Assembly: GCA_050693035.1 (NCBI GenBank)
Contig: JBOGWB010000002.1
Coordinates: forward strand, 1 to 41,350
Direction: 5' to 3'
Source: DASYVD01 sp050693035
GTDB lineage: Bacteria; Actinomycetota; UBA4738; CALAEC01
DNA length: 41,350 bases
Of this stretch, positions 24,797 through 33,806 are shown in pieces. Every line of letters begins with the position of its first letter. Positions within the stretch are counted from its first letter, which is position 1. A model generated the notes under the pieces. It saw nothing but the letters and a program-made list of their open reading frames with translations, had not been told where the DNA came from and did no database searches. The translations under genes and the position numbers were made by a program.

Positions 24797-25715
24797 CGTC
24801 CATGAGCGCCAGGACCTGCTTTTCGTTCGGCATCGCGTCAGCACAGGCGAGCTGGGAGGCCACATGGGCCCCGGCGGCGTTGGCGAAACGGATCGTGCGC
24901 ACCATGTCCCAGGCCTCGAGGAGCCCGTGGCAGAGGCCCGCCCCAAAGGCGTCCCCCGCCCCCACGCCGCAGACCACCTCTACGGGCACCGCGGGAACCC
25001 GCTCCATCTCGCCGTCCCAGGCCACCAGCACGCCGGCCGGGCCCAGCTTCACGATGGCCAGCTCGACCCCGATACCGAGCAGGCGTCCGACCAGCTCCTC
25101 CGGCTCGCCGTCTCCCACAGCCACCGACACCTCCTCGCGGTTCCCCACGGCGACGGTGGCATGGACGAGCGCGCCCTTCTGCCGATCCCCTGCTGCTCCG
25201 GGCTCCGGCCAGAGCATCGGCCGGTAATCGAGATCGTGGACGGTGATCCCCGCCCGCCCCCTGGCCTCCAGTGCGGCCATGGTGGCGGAGCGGCTCGGCT
25301 CGTCGGAGAGTCCGGTGCCGGTCGTCCAGAAGATGCGAGCCCCACGGATGGCGTCGTAGTCGAGCTCGTCGGGTCGGACGTTCATGTCCGGGGCCTTCGG
25401 CTGCCGGTAGAAGAGGAGGGGAAACCGGTCCGGAGGGTAGATCTCACAAAACACGAGGGGGGTACGGAGACTCGGATCGGTGCCGACGTACCGATCGTCC
25501 ACGCTGAATTCCCTCAACGCGCGCCGCGCGTACAGGCCGAATCCGTCGTCTCCGACCTTGGTGATGACCGCGGACCGGTGTCCGTACCGGGCTGCCCCGA
25601 CCGCCACGTTCGTCGGGCTACCGCCCAGCGATTTGGCGAACGTCCGGACCTCTGCCAGAGGGACCCCGATCTGCTCCGGGTATAGATCGACGCTGATCCG
25701 TCCCATGGTGAGCAC
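24789..25715 (-). CDS. iolC: 5-dehydro-2-deoxygluconokinase
   Basis: 308 residues from GTG 25715, 17 bases after the iolE stop. It is a PfkB-family sugar kinase: LTMGRISVDLYP at the N-terminus, KSLGGSPTNVAVGAARYG at 29-45 (signature 1) and VCGVGAGDAFGAGL at 248-261 (signature 2) with catalytic Asp255 in GAGDAF. IolC phosphorylates the product of IolB to give the substrate of the IolJ aldolase. No separate iolJ is present in the window. Confidence 0.94.
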   Translation of the reverse strand: MLTMGRISVDLYPEQIGVPLAEVRTFAKSLGGSPTNVAVGAARYGHRSAVITKVGDDGFGLYARRALREFSVDDRYVGTDPSLRTPLVFCEIYPPDRFPLLFYRQPKAPDMNVRPDELDYDAIRGARIFWTTGTGLSDEPSRSATMAALEARGRAGITVHDLDYRPMLWPEPGAAGDRQKGALVHATVAVGNREEVSVAVGDGEPEELVGRLLGIGVELAIVKLGPAGVLVAWDGEMERVPAVPVEVVCGVGAGDAFGAGLCHGLLEAWDMVRTIRFANAAGAHVASQLACADAMPNEKQVLALMDDA

Positions 25716-25732
25716 GTCGAACGACGATCTCG

Positions 25733-26644
25733 TCAGACTCCCCTCGCTTCCAGGAACCTCCGGTTTCGGGCCTGGGCTTCTCTCGCGTCGCTCACGGGCT
25801 CTTCGGGCCCGGGAATCCGATCCTGCTCCACCACCAGCCAGCCGGAGAAACCACTGCCCTTCACGAGGGAAAGGAATCCCTCGATATCGACATCACCGGT
25901 TCCGAGCTCGCAGAAGGTGCCCCAACTCCAGACGGCTTCCATGCCGGCCCGATCGGCGATCACCTTCTGGAGAACTTCAACGCGAACGTCCTTGACGTGC
26001 AGGTGGTTGATGCGGGCGCCCCAGTCCCCGAGGGCTCGCAGGGGGTCTCCCCCACCGAGTAGCAAATGGCCTGTGTCGAGGCACAGCCCGATGTCGGTCA
26101 GTTCGAGCAGCCGTTCGATCTCGTGTGGAGCCTCCACGTGGGTGCAGGCATGGTGGTGGAACGTGGGTTCGAAACCCCGGTCTCGGCACCGTTCGGCCGC
26201 GCGCTTCACTCCTTCCCCCAGGCGCGTCCATCCTGCGGCATCGAGCCCGATCTCCGGCAGGTCCTTGCCTCTCCCGGGGTTGGCTGCCCTCGCCGGCGAC
26301 CCGGCGTCCGCGAGCGTCGGTTTTGGAGGTTCGACGCTCACATCAGCCACGGCGGCGAATAAGTCGAGCGTTTGGTCCAGGTCGGTGAGATCCTTCTCGA
26401 ATCCCTCCCGCTCCGAGAACCGCATCTGCACCCATCCGCCCGCCAGGCCCAACCCGCGGCTCTCGAGTCGTACGCGCAGCTGGTCTTGGTTCCCGAGGTA
26501 TCCGACCGGGCCGAGGTCTATCCCCTCGTACCCGGCGCTCGCCGCCGCATCCAGGATCTCCTCTGATCTCGGCAGGTTGGGCAGCTTTCCGATGGTCAGC
26601 TCGAAGACCCCGAAACTCACCGGGGCATTGGCGACTCGGATCAC
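25733..26644 (-). CDS. iolE: Inosose dehydratase
   Basis: 303 residues from GTG 26644, overlapping the iolG stop (GTGA); longer in-frame starts would run through iolG. It has a xylose-isomerase-like TIM barrel: ANAPVSFGVFE at the start, EILDAAASAGYEGIDLGPVGYLG, then FHHHACTHVEAPHEIERLL, IGLCLDTGHLLLGGGDPL and INHLHVKDV, which supply the His, Glu and Asp metal ligands. IolE dehydrates 2-keto-myo-inositol to the dione that IolD hydrolyses. Confidence 0.93.
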   Translation of the reverse strand: MIRVANAPVSFGVFELTIGKLPNLPRSEEILDAAASAGYEGIDLGPVGYLGNQDQLRVRLESRGLGLAGGWVQMRFSEREGFEKDLTDLDQTLDLFAAVADVSVEPPKPTLADAGSPARAANPGRGKDLPEIGLDAAGWTRLGEGVKRAAERCRDRGFEPTFHHHACTHVEAPHEIERLLELTDIGLCLDTGHLLLGGGDPLRALGDWGARINHLHVKDVRVEVLQKVIADRAGMEAVWSWGTFCELGTGDVDIEGFLSLVKGSGFSGWLVVEQDRIPGPEEPVSDAREAQARNRRFLEARGV

Positions 26645-27645
26645 CCTCCGATCTCCGCGCCCTCCACCGAGACCGGCTTCTCCGTTTCGGTGGATCTCCC
26701 ACACGCCTCTGCCACGAGGATCGCGGCTCGAGCGTCCTGGGGAGAGCACCGAGGCGCACGAGCTCCGGCCGCAACCTCGATGAAGGCTTGCATCTCGGCC
26801 GTGTACGCTGCCTGGAACCGATCGAGCCACCCTCTTATCACGGGCTCCGCCGGCGGAGGCACCCCATCCTCCAGCGAACGGATCGGCGCATGCGGGTCCA
26901 CGCCCACCGCGATGCTGTCCTCTGTCCCGAACACTTCCATGCGGACGTCATACCCGAGGGGATCGCGGCGGCTTCCCGAGAGGATTGCCAGCGCTCCCCC
27001 TTCGAGTTGGGCGACTACGGCCACGGTGGCCAGATCGCCGTGGGCCTCGAATACCGGCATGGTCAGGTTCGAGCCGGTCGCGTAGACAGTCACCACCTCT
27101 CTCCCCGACACGAAACGAAGGGCGTCGATGTCGTGGATCAACATGTCCTTGAATACTCCTCCGGAATGCGCGAGGTACTCCTCGGGAGGAGGCGCGGGGT
27201 CGTGAGTGTGAGCTGTCACGAGGAGCACGTCGCCCAGCCGACCTGAGGCGACCAGATCGTGCGCTGTCCCGTATCCGGGATCGAACCTCCGTTGGAACCC
27301 TATCTGAACGGGGATCTCGGCCTTTTCGAGTGCCTCGATTGCCCGATCGGTCTCCTCGAGGGTCAGAGCGATGGGCTTCTCACAGAATGTAGGGAGCCCA
27401 GCTTCAGCCGCCTTGATGAGGTACTCGACGTGCGTATCGGTCGGTGAGGCGATGACCAGAGCGTCCACGTCCCCGAGGAGTCGGTTGTCTGAGTCCACCA
27501 CTTCCGCCTCGTGGAGTGCCGCCAACCGCTCCGCGGCCTCAGGAACGGCGTCGAACACGCTCAGGCGATCGACGTCTGGATGACCGGCCAGCGTCGCCGC
27601 GTGGATGGAGGCGATGCGGCCGGCCCCGATCAAGCCAACTCTCAA
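26641..27645 (-). CDS. iolG: Inositol 2-dehydrogenase-like Gfo/Idh/MocA oxidoreductase
   Basis: 334 residues. The start is TTG 27645, supported by GAGGGGG six to seven bases upstream and by the NAD-binding strand that begins at once (LRVGLIGAGRIASIHA, GAGRIA at 7-12). CEKP at 88-91 supplies the family's EKP motif, and GGVFKDMLIHDID at 162-174 gives the D-x3-H pair (Asp167, His171) used in catalysis. IolG oxidises myo-inositol to 2-keto-myo-inositol, the first step. The gene heads iolG-E-C-B, with overlapping or close joints, and diverges from iolD. Confidence 0.92.
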   Translation of the reverse strand: MRVGLIGAGRIASIHAATLAGHPDVDRLSVFDAVPEAAERLAALHEAEVVDSDNRLLGDVDALVIASPTDTHVEYLIKAAEAGLPTFCEKPIALTLEETDRAIEALEKAEIPVQIGFQRRFDPGYGTAHDLVASGRLGDVLLVTAHTHDPAPPPEEYLAHSGGVFKDMLIHDIDALRFVSGREVVTVYATGSNLTMPVFEAHGDLATVAVVAQLEGGALAILSGSRRDPLGYDVRMEVFGTEDSIAVGVDPHAPIRSLEDGVPPPAEPVIRGWLDRFQAAYTAEMQAFIEVAAGARAPRCSPQDARAAILVAEACGRSTETEKPVSVEGAEIGG

Positions 27646-27706
27646 ACGGAACCCCCTCGGAGCCCAGCGGCTGCTCGATAGAATATCCTCCGGCTGACTT
27701 AGGGTG

Positions 27707-27716
27707 CGACATGTCG
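27707..27716. promoter_or_regulatory. Palindrome in the divergent iolG-iolD promoter region
   Basis: CGACATGTCG is a perfect ten-base palindrome near the middle of the 119-base gap between the two divergent iol units, and related TGTCG and GTCGAC words follow. A repressor acting here could switch both units. No regulator gene of the cluster is in the window. Confidence 0.35.
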
Positions 27717-27764
27717 GTCACCTGTCGCTCGAAGTCGACGGCAGGAATGCGCTAAGAGAGAGTG

Positions 27765-29654
27765 ATGGAAACCATCCGCCTCACTGTGGCCCAAGCCATC
27801 GTGAAGTTCCTGATGGCCCAGCGGATCGAGCTCGACGCCGAGGAGAAGCCCCTCTTCGCCGGCGTGTTCGCGATCTTCGGCCACGGAAACGTCACCTGCC
27901 TGGGCGAGGCTCTCCAAGCGGTCCAGGACGAGCTTCCCACGTGGCGAGGGCAGAACGAGCAGACCATGGCCATGGCCGCGGCGGCATACGCAAAGGCGAA
28001 GCGGCGCCGCCAGATCATGGTGGCGACCAGTTCCATCGGCCCCGGCGCCACGAACATGGTAACCGCGGCCGCGATCGCCCATGCCGATCGCCTCCCTCTC
28101 CTGCTGCTAGTGGGAGACACGTTCGTGAGCCGCCTGCCCGATCCGGTTCTCCAGCAGGTCGAGCACTTCCACGATCCGACCGTCACCGTGAACGACGCCT
28201 TCCGGGCAGTGACCCGTTACTGGGACCGCATCACGTCCCCCGAGCAGATCCTCCAGTCGCTCCCACGTGCAGTGGCCACGATGCTCGACCCGGCGGACTG
28301 CGGCCCCGCCTTCATCGCATTACCCCAGGACGTCCAGCCGCAGGCGTTCGATTATCCGGCGGTATTCTTCGAGCGTCGAGTGCACCGGATCAGGCGCCCG
28401 GGCCCGGATCCGGCCGAGATCGCCACGGCAGCGGAGATCGTGCGCTCGGCCCGGCGTCCGCTGGTGATCGCGGGAGGTGGGATCCACTACTCCCTCGCCA
28501 CGGAAGCGCTGTCTTCCTTTGCCGAGCGGCACGGCATTCCCGTTGTGGAGACCATGGCAGGCAAAGCCTCCCTGACCTGGGACCACCCCTGCTACGCGGG
28601 GCCACTCGGGGTTACCGGAAGCACTTCGGCCAATGCCCTCGCCGCCGAGGCCGATGTGGTGCTGGCCGTCGGGACGCGTCTCCAGGACTTCACTACGGGC
28701 TCCTGGAGCGTGTTCCAAGACGAGAGCATGCGGCTGATCTCTCTGAACGTGGGACCATACGACGCCGCCAAGCACCGAGCGTTTCCCGTCGTCGCCGACG
28801 CCAGGCGCGGCATCGACGAGCTCGCCCGGGCCCTCGGCAACTGGACCGCGCCTAAGGATTGGATGTCCCGAGCTGGGGACGAGTACGGAGCCTGGAACGC
28901 CTATCTTGACGAAGCTGCGGCCCCGCCAGCCGAGGGCAAGCCTCCGTCCTACGCGGCGGTGATCCGTACGGTGAACCGGCTCGCCGGACCGAAGGACTAT
29001 GCGCTCGCCGCGGCAGGCGGCTTCCCGGGCGAGCTCAACAAGCACTGGCGTGCCCTTGAGGTCGGAAGCTTCGACTGCGAGTACGGGTTCAGCTGCATGG
29101 GATACGAGATCGGCGGGGCCTGGGGCGCAGCCATGGCTCTCCCCGAACGGACGGTGATCTCGTTCTGTGGCGATGGCTCCTATTTGATGGCTAACTCCGA
29201 CATCTACAGCTCGGTCCTCTCCGGCCACAAGTTCATCCTGATCCTGTGCGACAACGGCGGGTACGCGGTGATCAACCGGCTCCAGGAGTTCGAGGGAGGA
29301 GCTCCCTTCAACAACCTGTTCCAGCACTCCCGGTTCAAGGAGCTCCTGTACGTCGACTTCGTCCAACACGCCCGAGCGATGGGCGCCGGGGCGGAGGAAG
29401 TTGCCACCTTGAAAGAGCTGGAGCAGGCTTTGGAGCGCGCCCGGGCGGCCGACCGAACCACGGTGATCGTCACGAAGACCGATCCGTACACCTGGACGGG
29501 CGGTGACTCGTGGTGGGACGTGGGCGTCCCCGAAGTCTCCGATCGGGAAGAGGTCCGCGTGGCAAAGGCACAGCATGAGGCGGAGCGCAAGCAACAGCGC
29601 CTCGGGGTGCGAGCTACAAGAGTCCCTCGAGGGCTTTCCAGCCGCGACGCGTGA
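27765..29654 (+). CDS. iolD: 3D-(3,5/4)-trihydroxycyclohexane-1,2-dione hydrolase
   Basis: 629 residues from ATG 27765 (a GTG lies one codon upstream). It is a thiamine-diphosphate enzyme of the acetolactate-synthase family: the N-terminal Pyr domain with FGHGNVTCLGEAL and SSIGPGATNMVTAAA, a central domain from about 210 (RPLVIAGGGIHYS), and the C-terminal PP domain with GDGSYLMANSDIYSSVLSG from about 469, the metal-ThDP motif. Length fits IolD. It opens the inositol ring to 5-deoxy-glucuronate, the IolB substrate. Its last 41 bases overlap the convergent isomerase gene. Confidence 0.95.
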   Translation: METIRLTVAQAIVKFLMAQRIELDAEEKPLFAGVFAIFGHGNVTCLGEALQAVQDELPTWRGQNEQTMAMAAAAYAKAKRRRQIMVATSSIGPGATNMVTAAAIAHADRLPLLLLVGDTFVSRLPDPVLQQVEHFHDPTVTVNDAFRAVTRYWDRITSPEQILQSLPRAVATMLDPADCGPAFIALPQDVQPQAFDYPAVFFERRVHRIRRPGPDPAEIATAAEIVRSARRPLVIAGGGIHYSLATEALSSFAERHGIPVVETMAGKASLTWDHPCYAGPLGVTGSTSANALAAEADVVLAVGTRLQDFTTGSWSVFQDESMRLISLNVGPYDAAKHRAFPVVADARRGIDELARALGNWTAPKDWMSRAGDEYGAWNAYLDEAAAPPAEGKPPSYAAVIRTVNRLAGPKDYALAAAGGFPGELNKHWRALEVGSFDCEYGFSCMGYEIGGAWGAAMALPERTVISFCGDGSYLMANSDIYSSVLSGHKFILILCDNGGYAVINRLQEFEGGAPFNNLFQHSRFKELLYVDFVQHARAMGAGAEEVATLKELEQALERARAADRTTVIVTKTDPYTWTGGDSWWDVGVPEVSDREEVRVAKAQHEAERKQQRLGVRATRVPRGLSSRDA

Positions 29655-30426
29655 CCGAAGCTGGATCCTCCACCCAGTAGCTCGGATTGAACGTCTCGAG
29701 GCTCCAGGGTCCGGCATAGCCGCGGCTGCGAAGTTCGGCGAGCAGCTCGTGCAGGCGGATCACCCCCTGGCCGGGGAGCACCCGATCGGCGTCCTCGATC
29801 TCGCGCGGCGGCTTTGCCGGGGCGTCGTTCAAGTGGACCATAGCGACTCGCTCGATCGGAAACGGGTCGAGTGAACCGGCCCCACTGGCGTGCCAATGGC
29901 AAGAATCCAGGACGAGATCGACATCCTCGAGGTCATGGACCGCCGCCGCGGCCGCCCGTGGCGTGGCGATCGGGCAATCGAAGAACCCGAGAAACTCGAA
30001 GGCGACCTTCACTCCAGAGGCCGCCGCTTGGTCCCGCGCCAGCTCGAGTCCGTCACGCATCCCGGGGAGAGCTGCGGCCTCGCCCAGCCCCGCGACGCGG
30101 GGCGGGACAATCAGGAGGTAGGCGGAGCGGATCGCGCGGCAGATCTCCAGGCACGTTCTGAGATCGGCCTCGAGCGTTTCCCGGTCCAGGCGACCGTCGG
30201 CGAAGAGACCGATCCTCACACCATTGAGGCTCCACACCTCATCGGGACGCACCGCACGCGATGTGGCGGACACTTCGGTAGGATCCGCGAGAAGACGCTC
30301 AGCACGCGCCTCGATCCCGGAAAATCCTGCGTCTCGCGCCGCCTCCAGCTGAAGCGGCGTCGGTGTGGTCATGATCGTCGCCCCGTTGAGGTATCGGGAG
30401 TTCATCGGACCGCGCGGGGCCGTCAC
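29614..30426 (-). CDS. Sugar phosphate isomerase/epimerase-family TIM-barrel protein, IolI-like
   Basis: 270 residues from GTG 30426, which overlaps the permease stop (GTGA); ATG 30405 is an equally likely start. The order LQLEAARDAGFSGIEAR, VKVAFEFLGF, DVDLVLDSCHWHASG, VAMVHLNDAP and WSLETFNPSYW is that of the xylose-isomerase-like (AP endonuclease 2) family with metal-binding Glu, Asp, His and Glu. Length is close to B. subtilis IolI, the inosose isomerase, which suits the setting, but a different cyclitol or sugar substrate is possible. Its 3' end overlaps iolD tail to tail by 41 bases. Confidence 0.8.
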   Translation of the reverse strand: MTAPRGPMNSRYLNGATIMTTPTPLQLEAARDAGFSGIEARAERLLADPTEVSATSRAVRPDEVWSLNGVRIGLFADGRLDRETLEADLRTCLEICRAIRSAYLLIVPPRVAGLGEAAALPGMRDGLELARDQAAASGVKVAFEFLGFFDCPIATPRAAAAAVHDLEDVDLVLDSCHWHASGAGSLDPFPIERVAMVHLNDAPAKPPREIEDADRVLPGQGVIRLHELLAELRSRGYAGPWSLETFNPSYWVEDPASVTRRGWKALEGLL

Positions 30427-31265
30427 TTCTCGCGGATGACGCCGAAGGTCAGCCCGGCAAGGACGTAGCGGCGGGCCGCCAGCATCAGCACGAGCGGGAC
30501 GCCGATGGCAACCACGCCGGCCGCCGCCATCTCGTTCCAGATGATCTCGAACTGGGTCACCAGGCCTTGGACCCCCACCGGAAACGTCTGGGCGTCACGG
30601 GTCGCAGTGAGGATGAGGGCGAACAGGAATTCACTCCAAGAGAAGGCGAAGATGATCACCGCCGAGGCGAGCAGCCCCGGAGCGATAAGCGGCAGCAACA
30701 CGCGGCGAAAGGCGACCGCTCTGGTGGCGCCGTCGACATAGGCTGCCTCCTCCACCTCCTGTGGAACCTCCGACAGGAACCCCTTCAGCATCCAGATGCC
30801 GAACGGCAAGTTGATCACCGAGTAGACGAACACCAGAGCCAGCAGGTTGTTGTACAGACCGACGGTCCGAACGATCACGAAGTACGGCACCACCACCGCG
30901 ATCGGCGGGAAGAAGCGGAGCGAGAGGGCCCAGTTCAGCACCCAGACGCGCATGCTCCGCGAGATCGGCAACCGGGTGATCGGATAGGTGATCGCAAGGC
31001 TGATCGCCAGCGTGAGGAGGACGGTAAGCGAGCACACGACCAGGCTGTTACGCACAAGCCCTACGAACCCGCGGTCGAACAACACGCTGATGTACGGGTC
31101 CAGTGTGGGATTCTTGGCGACGAGGGTCGGCGTCGAGGCGAACAGCTCGGCGCGACCCTTCACGCTCGTGTTGACCAGCCAGTAAAGAGGGAACAGGTAC
31201 ACGAGTCCGAAGACAGCAATGGCCAGCCAGCCGAGCGCCTTGAGGGCACGGCGGGAGCGGCGCAT
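30423..31265 (-). CDS. ABC importer permease, MalG type
   Basis: 280 residues with six membrane helices. The cytoplasmic EAA loop that contacts the ATPase reads EVPQEVEEAAYVDGATRAVAFRR-type sequence with A-x-x-D-G-A at its centre, followed by VLLPLIAPGLLAS. MalG-type permeases work with a MalF-type partner in carbohydrate import. The start lies three bases after the partner's stop; the gene is translationally coupled to the isomerase gene downstream. Confidence 0.92.
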   Translation of the reverse strand: MRRSRRALKALGWLAIAVFGLVYLFPLYWLVNTSVKGRAELFASTPTLVAKNPTLDPYISVLFDRGFVGLVRNSLVVCSLTVLLTLAISLAITYPITRLPISRSMRVWVLNWALSLRFFPPIAVVVPYFVIVRTVGLYNNLLALVFVYSVINLPFGIWMLKGFLSEVPQEVEEAAYVDGATRAVAFRRVLLPLIAPGLLASAVIIFAFSWSEFLFALILTATRDAQTFPVGVQGLVTQFEIIWNEMAAAGVVAIGVPLVLMLAARRYVLAGLTFGVIREK

Positions 31266-31268
31266 CGG

Positions 31269-32195
31269 TCAGTCCCGCTCCACCGGCAGGAGCCGGGCGA
31301 CGCCTGTGTAGAGGAGGATCATGCCCACCAGGACCAGGATGGCCAGGGCCGCCGCCTCGCCCGAGTTGAAGAACTTGAAGCCGATCCGGTACAGGTACAG
31401 GCTCAGCAGCTGCGTCGAGGTGCCGGGTCCCCCACCGGTCAGCACGAAGATGTGGTCGAAGACGCGCAGCACGTCCGCCAATCGGAGGAAGAGGACCAGC
31501 AGGAGCAGCGGGCGCAGGTAGAAGAGCTCGATCCGGAAGAACAGCTGCCACCAGGTGGCGCCGTCGACCTTCGCCGCCTCCACGGACTCCCGCGGCACTG
31601 TCTGGAGGCCAGCGAAAATGACGAGGTAGACGAACGGCGTCCACTGCCAGATGTCGACGGATGCGACCGATAGCATGGCGCCCGTCGGTTGTGAGAGCCA
31701 GGGGATCTCCCGCTGTATGAGGCCGGCGAGCTGGAGCAGGTGGTTGAGCACCCCGTAGCTGGGGGCATAGATGAGACGGGCGATCACGCCCACCCCGACC
31801 GGCGGGATGACGATCGGCATGATCGCGAACACGAAGATCAGGGCCCGCACCGTCGGAGAACGCACCGAGCGATGGACGAGCAGGGCCAGCGCCGTTCCGA
31901 GCAAGATCTCCGCGGGGAGGACGATGAGCGCGTAGATGCCGGTGGCGCGAAGGGCGACGTAGAGGAGCGGGTTCGACAAGGCGCGGGCGTAGTTTTGCGC
32001 GCCGACGAATGGACCGTCGCCATCCGCGCGCAGCGACGAGACCAGGGCAACCAGAAACGGCATGAGGACGATGACGAAGACGACGCTCAGAACAGGGAGG
32101 AGCAGCCGGTAGGCCAGGCGCTCCGGGGCGGTTGTGCCGAGGCGCCGTCGCCTCGCGGCTGGCCGTACCGAAGCGGAGGGGACCGACTCGCTCAT
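31269..32195 (-). CDS. ABC importer permease, MalF type
   Basis: 308 residues with six membrane helices after a basic N-terminal tail (RPAARRRRLGTT). The EAA loop reads VPRESVEAAKVDGATWWQLF. It pairs with the MalG-type permease downstream. The 42-base gap after the binding-protein gene and the common strand point to one operon. No ATP-binding subunit gene lies next to the permeases; a shared ATPase such as the MsmX/UgpC type encoded elsewhere is likely. Confidence 0.92.
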   Translation of the reverse strand: MSESVPSASVRPAARRRRLGTTAPERLAYRLLLPVLSVVFVIVLMPFLVALVSSLRADGDGPFVGAQNYARALSNPLLYVALRATGIYALIVLPAEILLGTALALLVHRSVRSPTVRALIFVFAIMPIVIPPVGVGVIARLIYAPSYGVLNHLLQLAGLIQREIPWLSQPTGAMLSVASVDIWQWTPFVYLVIFAGLQTVPRESVEAAKVDGATWWQLFFRIELFYLRPLLLLVLFLRLADVLRVFDHIFVLTGGGPGTSTQLLSLYLYRIGFKFFNSGEAAALAILVLVGMILLYTGVARLLPVERD

Positions 32196-32237
32196 CGAGC
32201 GCGCCGGTCCCCCATGCTCAGGAGCAGCGGACCGGGC

Positions 32238-33539
32238 TTACTCGTAGTAGCCAGCCCGCTCCATGATCGTGCGGATCTCCTCAGATGCGCGCTGCACCGC
32301 CTCCTCCGCGGTCATCTGCCCTGCGAGCGCGGCGTTCAGATTCGTCCCGAGCACCGTTTCCACCGAGTTCCACTGGTCGGTCCGCGGCCGCCAGTTCGGC
32401 TGGGCCTGGAGCGACTCTGCCAGCGCGGCGAAGTAGGGGTTGGCCTCGTTCAGCCCGGCGTCGTTCAGGACAGACGTCCGACTCGGGATCCCGTCGTTCT
32501 CGGCATAGAGCCGCTGGGTATCCTCCTCAGTCATCCACTTGATGAAGTCCGCCGCAGCCTGGCCGTTTTCCGCGGCCGTGGGGACCCCGAGCAGCCAGTT
32601 ACCCATCATCCCGAAGCCCTGCCCGGAAGGCCCGGCGGGCATCGGGATGAACGAGACCTTGCCCTCCACGGTGGTCCCCTCACCCAGCACGATGGCGTTA
32701 ACCTCACCCGGCCAGACGGTGGACTGAAGGGCCTCCCCGATGGCCATCAGGCGGGAACGGTCGGCGGCGTCCACGTTCTGGGGGCTCGACTCGGCAACTG
32801 CCTTCAGATCCTCGACAAGGAACTTCACTGCGGCCAACGAGTCCTCCGAGTCGAACACGACCTCCCAGTTCTCGTCGAAGACGTCACCGCCGAACGACCA
32901 CAGGATCGGCAGGAAGTCGGCCACGATCGGATTCGTTGCTGCCCCGCGGACGGCGTAGCCCGCGAGGTCGTCCGAGTGGTTCTCCTTCGCCGCGGCCAGG
33001 ACGTCATCCCAGGTCGCCGGCTCCTCCATCAGATCGTTCCGGTACATGAACATCTCGACGTTGCCGACTACGGTGATGCCGAGCAGGTGCTGCTCCTTAT
33101 CCCGCTCGCTCGGCGGGACCGGGCCGCGTGGAGGCGGCCAGGTGCCGACTTCGTAGATCACATCGGCGATGTCGGGATCCCGCTCGAACCCATAGTTCGA
33201 ATCGAGAGGCTGGAGCCAGCCCTCCGTCCCGAATTTCGGCATCCACGGGTCGTCGAGCATGACCAGGTCATAGGTCGGTTCTTCAGCCTCGAAGGTCGTG
33301 ACGAGCTTCTCAAAGAGCTGCGGGTACGGCAGCTCCTCGATCTGAAGCGTGACGCCCGTCTCCTCCCGGTAGTCGTCGGCGAGATTCTTGATGCCAAGTG
33401 ACTCGTTTCCCTGGACCGCCGCGATGACGAGCCGTTCCGCCTGCCCGTTCTCGCCCCCGCCACCGCCACCACCCTGGCAAGCGGCCGTGACGAGCATGAG
33501 CACGGCCGACAGTGAAATCAGCTTGGTACGCTGCCCCAC
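32238..33539 (-). CDS. Extracellular solute-binding lipoprotein of the ABC importer
   Basis: 433 residues from GTG 33539; GGAAGGAGGGG just upstream fixes this start over an ATG at 33587. The signal peptide ends in the lipobox VTAAC with Cys21, then a Gly-rich linker. The rest is a carbohydrate family 1 binding protein: KNLADDYREETGVTLQI, YDLVMLDDPWMPKFG, MPAGPSGQGFGMMGNWLLGV and NGQAAADFIKWM. It is the first gene of the importer operon. The iol setting suggests myo-inositol or a related cyclitol or glycoside as ligand (inference). Confidence 0.93.
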   Translation of the reverse strand: MGQRTKLISLSAVLMLVTAACQGGGGGGGENGQAERLVIAAVQGNESLGIKNLADDYREETGVTLQIEELPYPQLFEKLVTTFEAEEPTYDLVMLDDPWMPKFGTEGWLQPLDSNYGFERDPDIADVIYEVGTWPPPRGPVPPSERDKEQHLLGITVVGNVEMFMYRNDLMEEPATWDDVLAAAKENHSDDLAGYAVRGAATNPIVADFLPILWSFGGDVFDENWEVVFDSEDSLAAVKFLVEDLKAVAESSPQNVDAADRSRLMAIGEALQSTVWPGEVNAIVLGEGTTVEGKVSFIPMPAGPSGQGFGMMGNWLLGVPTAAENGQAAADFIKWMTEEDTQRLYAENDGIPSRTSVLNDAGLNEANPYFAALAESLQAQPNWRPRTDQWNSVETVLGTNLNAALAGQMTAEEAVQRASEEIRTIMERAGYYE

Positions 33540-33609
33540 GGGTCCCCTCCTTCCTCGCGGGCGTCGCGGTACGCTGGCGCCAATCATCGCTCCACGGCGG
33601 GACGCAATG

Positions 33610-33627
33610 CCACCCCCTTAGGGGAGG
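33610..33627. promoter_or_regulatory. Near-palindrome in the leader of the importer operon
   Basis: CCACCCCCTTAGGGGAGG has seven-base arms (one mismatch) around CTTA, about 70 bases upstream of the binding-protein start. The 267-base gap 33540-33806 shows no gene. It may be an operator or a small hairpin. Confidence 0.25.
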
Positions 33628-33806
33628 CCAGCGCCAACAAGCCCTGGACCTGCGGATTCCCTGGTGTCTAGGATGGCGCCCTGGGGTGAATCTCCCGCGA
33701 GAAGCGCGGGATGCGGTTCCTCGAGGAGGAGGGGCGCTAAGGTCCGCCTTGGGGTCCGAGCGGCTCCTTCGGCGGGGATATGTCAATCGTCGCCAGGCTG
33801 CGTGCA

